Shown one piece after another: positions 8,079 through 14,470 of a stretch of DNA of 14,598 nt (the first letter of the stretch is position 1; every line of letters begins with the position of its first letter). A program made the position numbers and the translations under genes. The stretch comes from Alteromonadaceae bacterium UBA2620 (lineage in GTDB: Bacteria > Pseudomonadota > Gammaproteobacteria > Enterobacterales > Alteromonadaceae), in contig DDJQ01000159.1 in assembly GCA_002339125.1 (NCBI GenBank), positions 1 to 14,598 on the forward strand, in the 5' to 3' direction. The notes under the pieces are model-generated. The model worked only from the letters and a program-made list of their open reading frames with translations, searched no databases and was not told where the DNA came from.

Positions 8079-8684
8079 ATGAGCGTACTTGTTGGACGTC
8101 CAGCCCCGGATTTTACTGCAGCAGCCGTGTTAGGCAGTGGTGAAATTGTTGACAGCTTTACCCTGAGCGAAGCCATTAAAGGCAAAAAAGCAGTTGTCTT
8201 TTTCTATCCACTGGACTTTACCTTTGTATGTCCGTCAGAACTGATTGCTTTTGATAAGCGTTACGAAGAATTCACTAAGCGTGGCGTTGAGGTTATCGGT
8301 GTATCAATCGATTCTCAGTTCTCGCACAACGCATGGCGTAACACCCCGGTAAACGAAGGCGGAATCGGCCCGGTTAAATACACGCTGGTTGCCGACACCA
8401 AGCACGAAATTTGTCAGGCCTATGACGTAGAGCATCCGGAAGCAGGTGTTGCATTCCGTGGTTCTTTCCTGATCGACAAAGAGGGTCAGGTGCGCCATCA
8501 GGTGGTTAACGATCTGCCTTTAGGTCGTAACATCGACGAAATGTTACGTATGGTTGATGCCCTGGACTTCCACGAAGAGCACGGTGAAGTGTGCCCGGCT
8601 GGCTGGACTGAAGGTAAAGCGGGTATGGACGCAAGCCCTGCCGGTGTTGCAAAGTATCTGTCTGAGAAATCAGAAGAACTTTAA
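8079..8684 (+). CDS. typical 2-Cys peroxiredoxin (AhpC/Prx1 type)
   Basis: A 201-residue cytosolic thiol peroxidase that reduces hydrogen peroxide and organic peroxides. The peroxidatic cysteine is C51 in DFTFVCPSE and the resolving cysteine is C172 in GEVCPAGW; a disulfide forms between subunits of the dimer. Thr48 and Arg127 fit the conserved active-site positions. A GGIG motif (94-97) and a C-terminal YL (193-194) resemble the GGLG/YF pair that makes some Prx1 enzymes prone to over-oxidation. C112 is a third cysteine. GGAGA lies 6 bases before the ATG. No ahpF reductase gene is adjacent, so the reductant may be thioredoxin. A CRP-type site lies upstream and a clear terminator downstream. 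Both cysteines place it in the Prx1/AhpC subfamily. Confidence 0.95.
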   Translation: MSVLVGRPAPDFTAAAVLGSGEIVDSFTLSEAIKGKKAVVFFYPLDFTFVCPSELIAFDKRYEEFTKRGVEVIGVSIDSQFSHNAWRNTPVNEGGIGPVKYTLVADTKHEICQAYDVEHPEAGVAFRGSFLIDKEGQVRHQVVNDLPLGRNIDEMLRMVDALDFHEEHGEVCPAGWTEGKAGMDASPAGVAKYLSEKSEEL

Positions 8685-8701
8685 TCACGATTTAATTAAC
8701 G

Positions 8702-8731
8702 AAAAGAGGCACTCCGGTGCCTCTTTTTTTT
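8702..8731 (+). terminator. terminator after the peroxiredoxin gene (bidirectional)
   Basis: The stem AGAGGCAC (8705-8712) / GTGCCTCT (8717-8724) with a TCCG loop is followed by eight or more T and preceded by four A. It terminates the peroxiredoxin transcript strongly and may also act on rnt read-through from the other side. Confidence 0.85.
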
Positions 8732-8790
8732 GCTTTTGATTTTATCGGCCAGACGAGCCATGACTATGTTTATAGTGCTAGTTGTTAAAC

Positions 8791-9432
8791 TTAGTTTTCG
8801 TCAGGTACGGGCAATGGCCAGCCGCCCAGACTGGCGTAGCGATTAACGATATAGCAGAATAATTCGACGGTTCTTTCGGCATCGTAGAGGGCAGAATGAG
8901 CTTCGTTCTGATCGAAGCTGATGCCGGCGGCCTGGCAGGCTTTTACCAGTACGGTTTGTCCTAACGCAAGCCCGGCAAGTGTGGTGGTATCAAATGAAAC
9001 AAACGGGTGGAATGGCGTACGTTTAATATTGCACCGTTCAATCGCCGCATTCACAAATCCCTGATCGAACGTGGCATTATGCGCCACAATCACGCTGCGT
9101 TGGCAGGCAGCGGCTTTTTGCAGCTTGCGAACATGTTTGCATAATCCTTTCATCGCTTCATCTTCACTAATTGCGCCACGTAAAGCGCAGTCCGGATCGA
9201 TACCATTAAAATCGAGTGCGGCCTGTTCCAGGTTTGCCCCCTCAAACGGCGTAATGTGCGCATGAAAGGTTTCGGCCGGCGCCAGCATACCATCGCTGTC
9301 CATACTCAGAGTCACGGCGGCAATTTCTAACAAGGCATCGGTGGCGGCATTAAAGCCCGCAGTCTCGACATCAATAATGACCGGAAAGTAGCCTCTGAAG
9401 CGTTGTGACAAGGGGGGAATTGTTTGTGACAT
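8791..9432 (-). CDS. rnt: ribonuclease T
   Basis: A 213-residue 3'-to-5' exoribonuclease of the DEDDh superfamily that trims tRNA and other stable RNA 3' ends and takes part in tRNA CCA-end turnover. All five catalytic residues are visible: D21 and E23 (VIIDVETAGF), D123 (HNATFDQGF), and H179 with D184 (HSALYDAERT). The length and the C-terminal GGWPLP motif match E. coli RNase T. The ATG at 9430-9432 is preceded by a weak GAG ribosome site. It converges on the peroxiredoxin gene and diverges from motY; rnt and motY are also close neighbours in vibrios. Confidence 0.96.
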   Translation of the reverse strand: MSQTIPPLSQRFRGYFPVIIDVETAGFNAATDALLEIAAVTLSMDSDGMLAPAETFHAHITPFEGANLEQAALDFNGIDPDCALRGAISEDEAMKGLCKHVRKLQKAAACQRSVIVAHNATFDQGFVNAAIERCNIKRTPFHPFVSFDTTTLAGLALGQTVLVKACQAAGISFDQNEAHSALYDAERTVELFCYIVNRYASLGGWPLPVPDEN

Positions 9433-9566
9433 ATCACTCTAAATCTGGTGGTTGAATAGTAAACCTGACGGTAATGGTGAATGGACCCGGCGTTCGGTTA
9501 AGCAAACTTCAGTTCTCATCAGGGGGAGAATTATGTCAATATTAGCGCTGACTATCTACCCGGTGC

Positions 9567-9593
9567 TAAACTTTTATTGTTCGTTGACGATAA
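9567..9593 (+). promoter_or_regulatory. sigma-28 (FliA) promoter of motY
   Basis: TAAACTTT (9567-9574), an 11-base spacer, and GACGATAA (9586-9593) match the FliA consensus TAAAGTTT-N11-GCCGATAA at 14 of 16 positions with the exact spacing. It lies 45 bases before the motY ATG and points toward it. This places motY among late flagellar genes. Confidence 0.8.
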
Positions 9594-9638
9594 GATAGAG
9601 ACGAAGGTTAACAGGTTTATCGATTGCTGAGGCTATAC

Positions 9639-10520
9639 ATGTTGAAATCGGTTTCGCTTATTTCATTTTCCATTGGATTGTTAGGGATGGCTGCTACGCC
9701 TGTGCAGGCATCGCTGCGTCAGTACCATTCAACGGTAGAAAGCTCACAGTGGCAACTCAGCGAGCAAACCCGGCTCAGCTGTACTCTCAGCCATGCATTA
9801 CCCGGATACGGTGAAGCCCAGTTTACCAGTGAGGCGTCAAAGCAGCTCAACATGGAGTTTGTGCTGGATATGAATCTGCTGCCTAAGAAGTTTGGCACGG
9901 CGGCGGTTTATGCGGTCCCCCCGAAGTGGATGCCCGGCGTCAGGGCCCGGCAAATTGCTGATATGACCTTGCGCACCCAGTACGATGGTGACTTGCCCGA
10001 AGATACCGCCTGGACCATGCTCAGTGAGCTGGAAAAAGGGTTCTGGCCAACCATTTATTATCAGGATTGGTACAACCCGAATGACAAAGTTGCTGTAGGG
10101 CTGAATGCCAGTAACTTTGCGCCGGTGTATCAGGAGTTTGTCAGCTGCGTAGCTAACTTACTGCCATACAGCTTTGACGACATCAGCTACACAGTGCTGA
10201 GCTATGAGAAAAACTCTACCGAGTTATCTAAATACTCCAAACGACGCCTGCAAATGATTGGTGACTATTTGCGTGAGGATAACGAGCTGGAACTGGTACT
10301 GCTTGATGGCTATACCGATAGCTACGGCGGTTCCTGGAATAATCAGCAACTATCGGTAAAACGCGCCAACGAAGTAAAAAACTTCCTTACCGACTTAGGC
10401 GTAGGTGAGGATCGTATTGCAATCACCGGGCACGGTGAGAAACGTCATATTGCACCCAATACCACCAGTCAGTCGCGGGCAACAAACCGTAGAGTAGTGG
10501 TCAGAATGGCGAAATCCTGA
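9639..10520 (+). CDS. motY: sodium-type flagellar motor T-ring protein MotY
   Basis: A 293-residue periplasmic protein that, in vibrios, forms the T ring with MotX and helps anchor PomA/PomB-type sodium-driven stators around the polar flagellar motor. The ATG at 9639 is chosen over the TTG at 9624 because TGAGG lies 6 bases before it and the signal peptide (1-24, ending TPVQA) starts there. The N-terminal domain (about 25-175) has family signatures such as SEASKQLNMEF, MLSELEKG and DKVAVGLNASNF. C48 and C170 are at the positions of the MotY disulfide. The C-terminal OmpA-like peptidoglycan-binding domain (about 180-290) includes DGYTDSYGG, LSVKRANEVK and RATNRRVVVRM. A sigma-28 promoter lies upstream and a terminator hairpin follows. 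Confidence 0.94.
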   Translation: MLKSVSLISFSIGLLGMAATPVQASLRQYHSTVESSQWQLSEQTRLSCTLSHALPGYGEAQFTSEASKQLNMEFVLDMNLLPKKFGTAAVYAVPPKWMPGVRARQIADMTLRTQYDGDLPEDTAWTMLSELEKGFWPTIYYQDWYNPNDKVAVGLNASNFAPVYQEFVSCVANLLPYSFDDISYTVLSYEKNSTELSKYSKRRLQMIGDYLREDNELELVLLDGYTDSYGGSWNNQQLSVKRANEVKNFLTDLGVGEDRIAITGHGEKRHIAPNTTSQSRATNRRVVVRMAKS

Positions 10521-10534
10521 ATCAGATGAAGCAT

Positions 10535-10567
10535 AAAAAAGCCGCGATAACTTTTCGCGGCTTTTTT
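10535..10567. terminator. bidirectional terminator between motY and glpQ
   Basis: AAAAAAGCCGCG (10535-10546) pairs with CGCGGCTTTTTT (10556-10567) around a 9-base loop. The flanking A-run and T-run make it effective for both the plus-strand motY transcript and the minus-strand glpQ transcript. Confidence 0.85.
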
Positions 10568-10580
10568 ATAGGGTTGGTGG

Positions 10581-11582
10581 TTACTGGCTTTGAAGAAAGC
10601 GTTTCACCGGCGGCACCTGATCGGTAAAGACGCCGTCAAACTGCCATTTTTTTACCATCAGCATCAGCAGCTGTGTGGCAGAAATACCCGGTGGCAGGGC
10701 ATCAGTTCGGAAGGTATAGGGATGTATTAACAGACCGGCCTGTTGAGCCGCCTGTACCCAGGTGGTGAGTTCGGTGGTAGGCTGATTTTGCTCGTAACGG
10801 GTAACGTGACCGAGCCACGGGCCTATCCCCTGAACGTACCTGCTAACCTCCTGCATACCAGCTGCCGTTTTCAGTGCATCGTAGTCGGTTGGCGTTTCCT
10901 GCCAGCTGTTTTCTGCAATGAGTTGGATAAGCTTAACCTTTGCGCCAAGCGTTTGACGAAGCCGTTTGATTTCTTCAAAGTCAAAACACTGAATATAAAT
11001 ATTGGCACTGGCATCATCGAGATGATGTTCGCGCAATACCTCAAGCACCGCTTTACTGATATCCACGCCCTGTTCCCGATGCCAGGCAGGGGATTTGATT
11101 TCAGCATACAAACCCACGGAACCACCGGTAGTCGCATTAAGAGAAAGGATAGTGCTGATATGTTCCTCAAATGTTGCAACAGTAAACTGACCATTGCCCT
11201 GATATCGATTTGGATAGACCTGCTTGCCCTTTGCATCGGTGCGCTCGTGGACGTTTAATGACCTGAGTTCAGCCAGGGTAAAGTCCAGCGCATAATAACG
11301 GCCGTCTTCGCGGTGCCGGTTGGGGAAAACCGTTTCCACATTGGTAACCGTTTCCAGATGAATATCATGTAACACTACCAGATGACCATCGCTGGTCATC
11401 ACCAGATCCTGCTCAATATAGTCTGGTTGCTGGGCGTAGGCCATAGCCGTGGACGCCAGTGTATGCTCCGGCAGGTAACCCGACGCGCCGCGATGAGCAA
11501 TAATATCGAACGCCATGGATTGAAATGACACCAGAGCAGTCAGTGACAGGATACGCAGTGTTTTTACAGAGAGTTTTAACAC
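10581..11582 (-). CDS. glpQ: periplasmic glycerophosphodiester phosphodiesterase
   Basis: A 333-residue exported enzyme that hydrolyses glycerophosphodiesters to glycerol-3-phosphate and an alcohol. The signal peptide covers 1-24 (ends FQSMA). The mature part opens with the family motif IIAHRGASGYLPEHT: catalytic-type H30 and metal/substrate residues R31, E39 and H40. It continues with E57/D59 (YIEQDLVMT), H72/D73 (VLHDIHLE) and the YAEIKSP strand, and ends with FDGVFTDQVP. The start is GTG at 11580-11582; later ATG codons would remove the signal peptide. It begins 6 bases after the gloA stop, so the two are co-transcribed and probably translationally coupled. The length is slightly below E. 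coli GlpQ. No glpT transporter is adjacent. Confidence 0.93.
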   Translation of the reverse strand: MLKLSVKTLRILSLTALVSFQSMAFDIIAHRGASGYLPEHTLASTAMAYAQQPDYIEQDLVMTSDGHLVVLHDIHLETVTNVETVFPNRHREDGRYYALDFTLAELRSLNVHERTDAKGKQVYPNRYQGNGQFTVATFEEHISTILSLNATTGGSVGLYAEIKSPAWHREQGVDISKAVLEVLREHHLDDASANIYIQCFDFEEIKRLRQTLGAKVKLIQLIAENSWQETPTDYDALKTAAGMQEVSRYVQGIGPWLGHVTRYEQNQPTTELTTWVQAAQQAGLLIHPYTFRTDALPPGISATQLLMLMVKKWQFDGVFTDQVPPVKRFLQSQ

Positions 11583-11588
11583 AAAAGG

Positions 11589-11972
11589 TTACTCAGGTTG
11601 GATTAATTCAATGGCATAACCGTCCGGATCGCGAACAAAGGCAATCACGGTTTTACCGCCTTTTACCGGCCCCGGTTTGCGATAAACATCTGCACCTTTC
11701 GCTTCCAGCTGATCGCAAAAGGTGTAGATATCCTCAACGGCGAAAGCAACGTGACCATAGGCATTGCCAGGGTCATACTCGTTATCTCCCCAGTTGTAGG
11801 TTAATTCCAGGACCGCTTGCTCAGACTCATCGGCATAACCTACAAATGCCAGGGTGTATTCGTATTCAGTATTCTCGCTTTTGCGCAGTAACTTCATGCC
11901 CATGGTATCCACGTAGAACGCCAGGGAAGCATCCAGGTCTTTGACCCGTAACATGGTGTGTAACATTCGCAT
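11589..11972 (-). CDS. gloA: lactoylglutathione lyase (glyoxalase I)
   Basis: A 127-residue vicinal-oxygen-chelate enzyme that converts the methylglyoxal-glutathione hemithioacetal to S-lactoylglutathione, the first step of methylglyoxal detoxification. The four metal ligands of the bacterial nickel-type enzyme are all present at E. coli-like positions: H5, E56 (VLELTYNWG), H74 (YGHVAF) and E122 (DGYAIELIQ). Two beta-alpha-beta-beta-beta modules are apparent. AAGGAG lies 6 bases before the ATG. It is the first gene of a pair with glpQ. In related bacteria nth and rnt/motY lie near gloA, which fits the nth remnant found on the same strand about 1.9 kb upstream. Confidence 0.96.
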   Translation of the reverse strand: MRMLHTMLRVKDLDASLAFYVDTMGMKLLRKSENTEYEYTLAFVGYADESEQAVLELTYNWGDNEYDPGNAYGHVAFAVEDIYTFCDQLEAKGADVYRKPGPVKGGKTVIAFVRDPDGYAIELIQPE

Positions 11973-12052
11973 AAAAAGCTCCTTAATCAGATATTATGAT
12001 TCAGCTGTTTTTCAAGAGTATGACAGTGACAGCGTTTATTGTGGCACTGTAA

Positions 12053-12073
12053 TTAATCTGCAAAGCAGATTAA
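12053..12073. repeat. perfect 9-bp inverted repeat (possible operator)
   Basis: TTAATCTGC and GCAGATTAA are exact reverse complements separated by AAA. There is no T-run, so it is not a standard terminator. It lies between divergent gloA and the small-ORF/sigma unit, a suitable place for an operator. Another inverted pair, ACAGTG (about 12023) with CACTGT (about 12045), lies just beside it. No regulator can be named. Confidence 0.5.
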
Positions 12074-12167
12074 AGTAAATTGTGACCAGCAGCCTAAATA
12101 GCTGGTTTGAACGTCGCGCCCGGGCGTTTAAAGGAATTGTGATTTTTTTTCGCAGTAGTGTCACACT

Positions 12168-12195
12168 TTGGTGATTGGCAGTTTCCTTATATAAA
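12168..12195 (+). promoter_or_regulatory. possible promoter of the small-protein/sigma unit
   Basis: TTGGTG (12168-12173), a 16-base spacer and TATAAA (12190-12195) form a weak -35 with a good -10, about 27 bases before the ATG at 12222. The -35 is only a 3 of 6 match, so the assignment rests on the -10 and the position. Confidence 0.35.
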
Positions 12196-12221
12196 ATGGA
12201 TGCTTAAAGGAAGCCAGTACA

Positions 12222-12383
12222 ATGAAGAATAAACTAATCAGGTTGTGCAGTAAGACTCGTAATCCCACCTTAGGAGTCATTGTTGCCATTGTAGTTGCGG
12301 TATGGGTGGCAAACGCAGAACCACATGTTTTAAGTGCAGTGTGTCAGGGAGAGACCACCTCTCAGCAAGGAGCAACAGAATGA
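12222..12383 (+). CDS. unrecognised 53-residue membrane or exported small protein
   Basis: Read directly from the sequence: ATG at 12222, TGA at 12381-12383, 53 residues. AAAGGA lies about 10 bases before the start. The N-terminus is basic (MKNKLIRLCSKTR), followed by a hydrophobic helix at about 17-30 (LGVIVAIVVAVWVA) and a polar tail (QGETTSQQGATE). VANA at 29-32 could be a signal-peptidase site, leaving a 21-residue secreted peptide; otherwise it is a single-pass membrane protein. Its TGA overlaps the ATG of the sigma-factor gene (ATGA), and that gene's ribosome site lies inside this frame, so translation is probably coupled. I recognise no family. It could regulate the membrane-linked sigma factor downstream, or be a leader frame. 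Confidence 0.6.
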   Translation: MKNKLIRLCSKTRNPTLGVIVAIVVAVWVANAEPHVLSAVCQGETTSQQGATE

Positions 12384-13498
12384 GTGCACAAGGCGTGATT
12401 TCAAGTGACGATGTGATTGCCGCACAGCATGGCGATGAGTCCGCATTCAACCGGCTGGTGGCGGCCAGTCGCAATACCATAGCCAGCATCGCGCTGGCGA
12501 TTACCCGCGATCTTGATGCCAGTGAGGAAATTACCCAGCAGGTCTTTATCAATTGCTGGCAAAAGCTGCACACGCTTAAAAATGCGGCCAGCTTTTTACC
12601 CTGGGTACGTCAGTCGGCGCGCTATGCGGCCTATAACTACCTGCGCGATAATCGTCTGGCAGACCGTGTGGGCGGTGAGGAGGCCGATGCCTTATTCGTC
12701 GCCTATTGTGATGACGAATTGCCGCCAGAGACCCGCCTGAGCCGCGAACAAACAGGATTGCTCCTAAAGCAAGTGGTGGATGAACTGCCTGAAGAAAGCC
12801 GCGAAATGGTGTTGCTGTACTACCGGGAAGATCAGTCTGCCAGTCAGGTTGCAGAGTTACTTTCTGTTTCGCCGGAGCTGGTTCGCCAGCGGCTAAGCCG
12901 GGCGCGCAAAGCATTAAAAGCCAGTTTGCTGGAACGCTATGGCCAGCTTATTTTAACCACTGCACCCACGTTAACTATTACTTCCATATTATTGGCCGGA
13001 GCCAGTGTCAGCGCGCCTGCTCAGGCCTCTGGTGGCACGGTGTTAGCGAAATCTGGCGGTGCTGGTGTGCTGAAAATCCTACTAAGCGGTGCATTCTTTG
13101 CCTCTTTACTGGAAGCTTTGAGTGTGTTCTGGAGTACCCGGTTGCCGCTTAAGAATATGACCATGGAAAGTCAGAAAGTACGCCTTAAACAGCTACGCAA
13201 AATCACCATCATCTGGGTGCTGGCCACTGGCGTATTGCTGGCTGCTGCTTATGAGTTAACTACCGGCTGGTTAATGCCGGTACTGGCTTATACTTTCTTT
13301 GCCGGAGGGTTAAGTGTACAGGTGAAGAAAATGCAGCGGGTGATAATGTATGACCTGTTCGATAGTAAAACCTTGTCGGCTGATTCAGAGCGTCAGGCCT
13401 TCTGGCAACGGTGTTGGGGTAACATTGGCCTTTACGGCGCACTGCTGGTTGGTTTTGCCTGTATGATTATCGGGCTGATAGGCAGCGGCCGATTGTAA
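12380..13498 (+). CDS. ECF-type sigma factor with C-terminal multi-pass membrane domain
   Basis: A 372-residue fusion. Residues 20-90 form sigma region 2 (DESAFNRLVAA, DASEEITQQVFINCWQKLHTL, WVRQSARYAAYNYLRD). Residues 128-182 form region 4 (LPEESREMVLLYYRED, SASQVAELLSVSPELVRQRLSRARKAL). After residue 188 the chain is unlike a normal ECF factor of about 180-200 residues: it has four or five hydrophobic helices near 189-213, 230-251, 274-292, 297-313 and 347-368, with basic linkers. The ATG at 12380 is preferred because AAGGAG lies 8 bases upstream. The longer frame from 12302 overlaps the small gene in another frame. The protein may be a membrane-tethered sigma factor carrying its own sensor or anti-sigma part. 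No separate anti-sigma gene follows, and its targets are unknown. Confidence 0.85.
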   Translation: MSAQGVISSDDVIAAQHGDESAFNRLVAASRNTIASIALAITRDLDASEEITQQVFINCWQKLHTLKNAASFLPWVRQSARYAAYNYLRDNRLADRVGGEEADALFVAYCDDELPPETRLSREQTGLLLKQVVDELPEESREMVLLYYREDQSASQVAELLSVSPELVRQRLSRARKALKASLLERYGQLILTTAPTLTITSILLAGASVSAPAQASGGTVLAKSGGAGVLKILLSGAFFASLLEALSVFWSTRLPLKNMTMESQKVRLKQLRKITIIWVLATGVLLAAAYELTTGWLMPVLAYTFFAGGLSVQVKKMQRVIMYDLFDSKTLSADSERQAFWQRCWGNIGLYGALLVGFACMIIGLIGSGRL

Positions 13499-13501
13499 TG
13501 A

Positions 13502-13522
13502 TAAAAGACCGGCAGCAGCCGG
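13502..13522 (-). terminator. weak minus-strand terminator behind the gene remnants
   Basis: CCGGC (13509-13513) and GCCGG (13518-13522) form a short stem. Read on the minus strand it is followed by TCTTTTAT, whereas the plus strand has no T-run. It would end transcription of a minus-strand gene stopping at 13563, which supports a former gene there. It could also slow transcripts leaving the sigma-factor gene. Confidence 0.35.
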
Positions 13523-13562
13523 CCTGGCGGTGCAAGCAGACATTTGAGAGGAGATCGTACCC

Positions 13563-13824
13563 TTATCCCTGATCAAACAGCACATAGCGATTGTGCTGAT
13601 GGGGAAGTACCTGAGAGTGGTATTGATTGGCTACCATCAGGTTTTGGCCGGCATAGTTGACGCCCTTACTAAAAGCAAAGTCGACTTCTAATCTGACTGA
13701 CGTCAGGTTCAAAATAACGCTTTATGGGTGGCTGCTTAACCACTACCGGATGCTCAAACTGACAACTGATTAGGTGTTACGCCGGGTGAAACTTACCTTC
13801 AGGTTCAGCCGGATAGTAATGAGT
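13563..13824 (-). pseudogene. unidentified decayed coding region
   Basis: Two minus-strand frames read like one broken protein. The first gives HYYPAEPEGKFHPA, then a TAA (13777-13779), then in the same frame QFEHPVVVKQPPIKRYFEPD. The second, open from 13721 to a TAA at 13563-13565, gives LEVDFAFSKGVNYAGQNL and ends QHNRYVLFDQG. A frameshift near 13690 would join them. A terminator-like hairpin follows on the same strand. I do not recognise the family. The coding character is judged by eye from residue composition and the handover between frames, so chance open frames are a real alternative. Confidence 0.4.
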
Positions 13825-13826
13825 TC

Positions 13827-13880
13827 CAGGATCAGCCAATGGTGAACGTCAACCTTAAACTCTTTCGGTACGACTTTAAG
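13827..13880 (-). pseudogene. nth: endonuclease III (nth) fragment
   Basis: Minus-strand translation gives LKVVPKEFKVDVHHWLIL, which closely matches the E. coli Nth segment LKVVPAEFKVDCHHWLIL from the C-terminal third of this base-excision-repair glycosylase. Upstream there is a stop one codon before the match (TAG CGA). Downstream the expected HGRYTC and iron-sulfur cysteines are absent, replaced by unrelated residues. Only about 18 codons survive, so this is a remnant. nth commonly lies near gloA and rsx genes in Gammaproteobacteria, and gloA lies on the same strand about 1.9 kb away. A functional nth elsewhere in the genome would be expected. Confidence 0.7.
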
Positions 13881-13882
13881 TC

Positions 13883-14089
13883 GCTACACAACATTTTTAC
13901 TGTTGAGTTAACTATCAATGAAATAATAAAACCCACAACCAGCTTAGTACGCGGTTTTTCCCTTTATCTCTAAATTCACACAGAGCTTCTATAATACAGC
14001 CGCCGCATTTCGGTTGACGAGCAGTACATAGCACTTCACTTATGAGTTAAGACTACCTACAATAGCCACGATTGTTGTTAGAGAGACTT
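13883..14089. other. intergenic sequence before the cysteine-rich gene
   Basis: No open frame of note is seen. TATAAT at 13990-13995 is a perfect -10 hexamer facing the downstream gene but has no recognisable -35 at 16-18 bases. TTGACG near 14023 has no good -10 at standard spacing. A near-palindrome, CGACTT-T-AAGTCG (13871-13883), lies where the nth match ends. Confidence 0.4.
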
Positions 14090-14470
14090 ATGTTTAAATC
14101 ATTATCACAACTGTTGTTTATGATAATCCTATTCGTTGCCTTTATCGGGCAGGCAATGGCTTATTCATTAACCGTGTCTGATGACAGTCTCTCTGAGCGT
14201 CAAACAAGCAGTCAACTCCCATCTAATAGCACTGAATATGACCAACACGCACTAGCAGAAGGCACTTCTGAAGATGAATGCTGTGACGTTGAGTGTTGCG
14301 AGAATGAGTGTATCTGCCCAGCAAATGCCTGTGCATCTGTGGTTTACATAGATAGTAACCTGTCTCTATCCGACCTACCTGCAGTCAGCGAGTCATTGGA
14401 CTTTCTCTTTACACGAGCGAAACTCTTTGTTGCTCCGCCCCTTTATCGACCGCCAATATTTACCCCATAG
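14090..14470 (+). CDS. small exported cysteine-rich protein, probably metal-binding
   Basis: A 126-residue protein with a signal peptide (1-24, ending GQAMA). A polar Ser/Thr/Glu-rich stretch follows, then a cysteine cluster at 64-81: C64 C65, C69 C70, C74, C76 and C81, interspersed with Asp/Glu (DECCDVECCENECICPANAC). The C-terminus ends in a proline-rich PPLYRPPIF. Small exported proteins with clustered Cys and a terminal RPPI-like motif often sit next to heavy-metal efflux genes, which suggests periplasmic metal handling; the neighbour that would test this lies beyond the window. The ATG at 14090 is chosen because the signal peptide begins there; the frame from TTG 14072 adds MLLERL. The ribosome site GAGAGA is close to the start. 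Disulfide bonding is an alternative role for the cysteines. Confidence 0.7.
   Translation: MFKSLSQLLFMIILFVAFIGQAMAYSLTVSDDSLSERQTSSQLPSNSTEYDQHALAEGTSEDECCDVECCENECICPANACASVVYIDSNLSLSDLPAVSESLDFLFTRAKLFVAPPLYRPPIFTP

Noticed and set aside
9533..9598. A 21-codon frame (MSILALTIYP...) with a purine-rich GGGGGAGA before its ATG
   Set aside because: It overlaps the sigma-28 promoter of motY in full and would lie upstream of that transcript start. The frame is short and no family is recognised. The ribosome-like sequence alone is not enough to call a gene.
12133..12162. GGAATT and GTC as an ECF promoter for self-control of the membrane-fused sigma factor
   Set aside because: The spacer is 21 bases, longer than the usual 16-17, and the -10 match is minimal.
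13499..14089. Integron-type attC or insertion-sequence remnant in the gene-poor interval
   Set aside because: No paired core sites of attC type, no terminal inverted repeats with target duplication, and no transposase similarity were seen.
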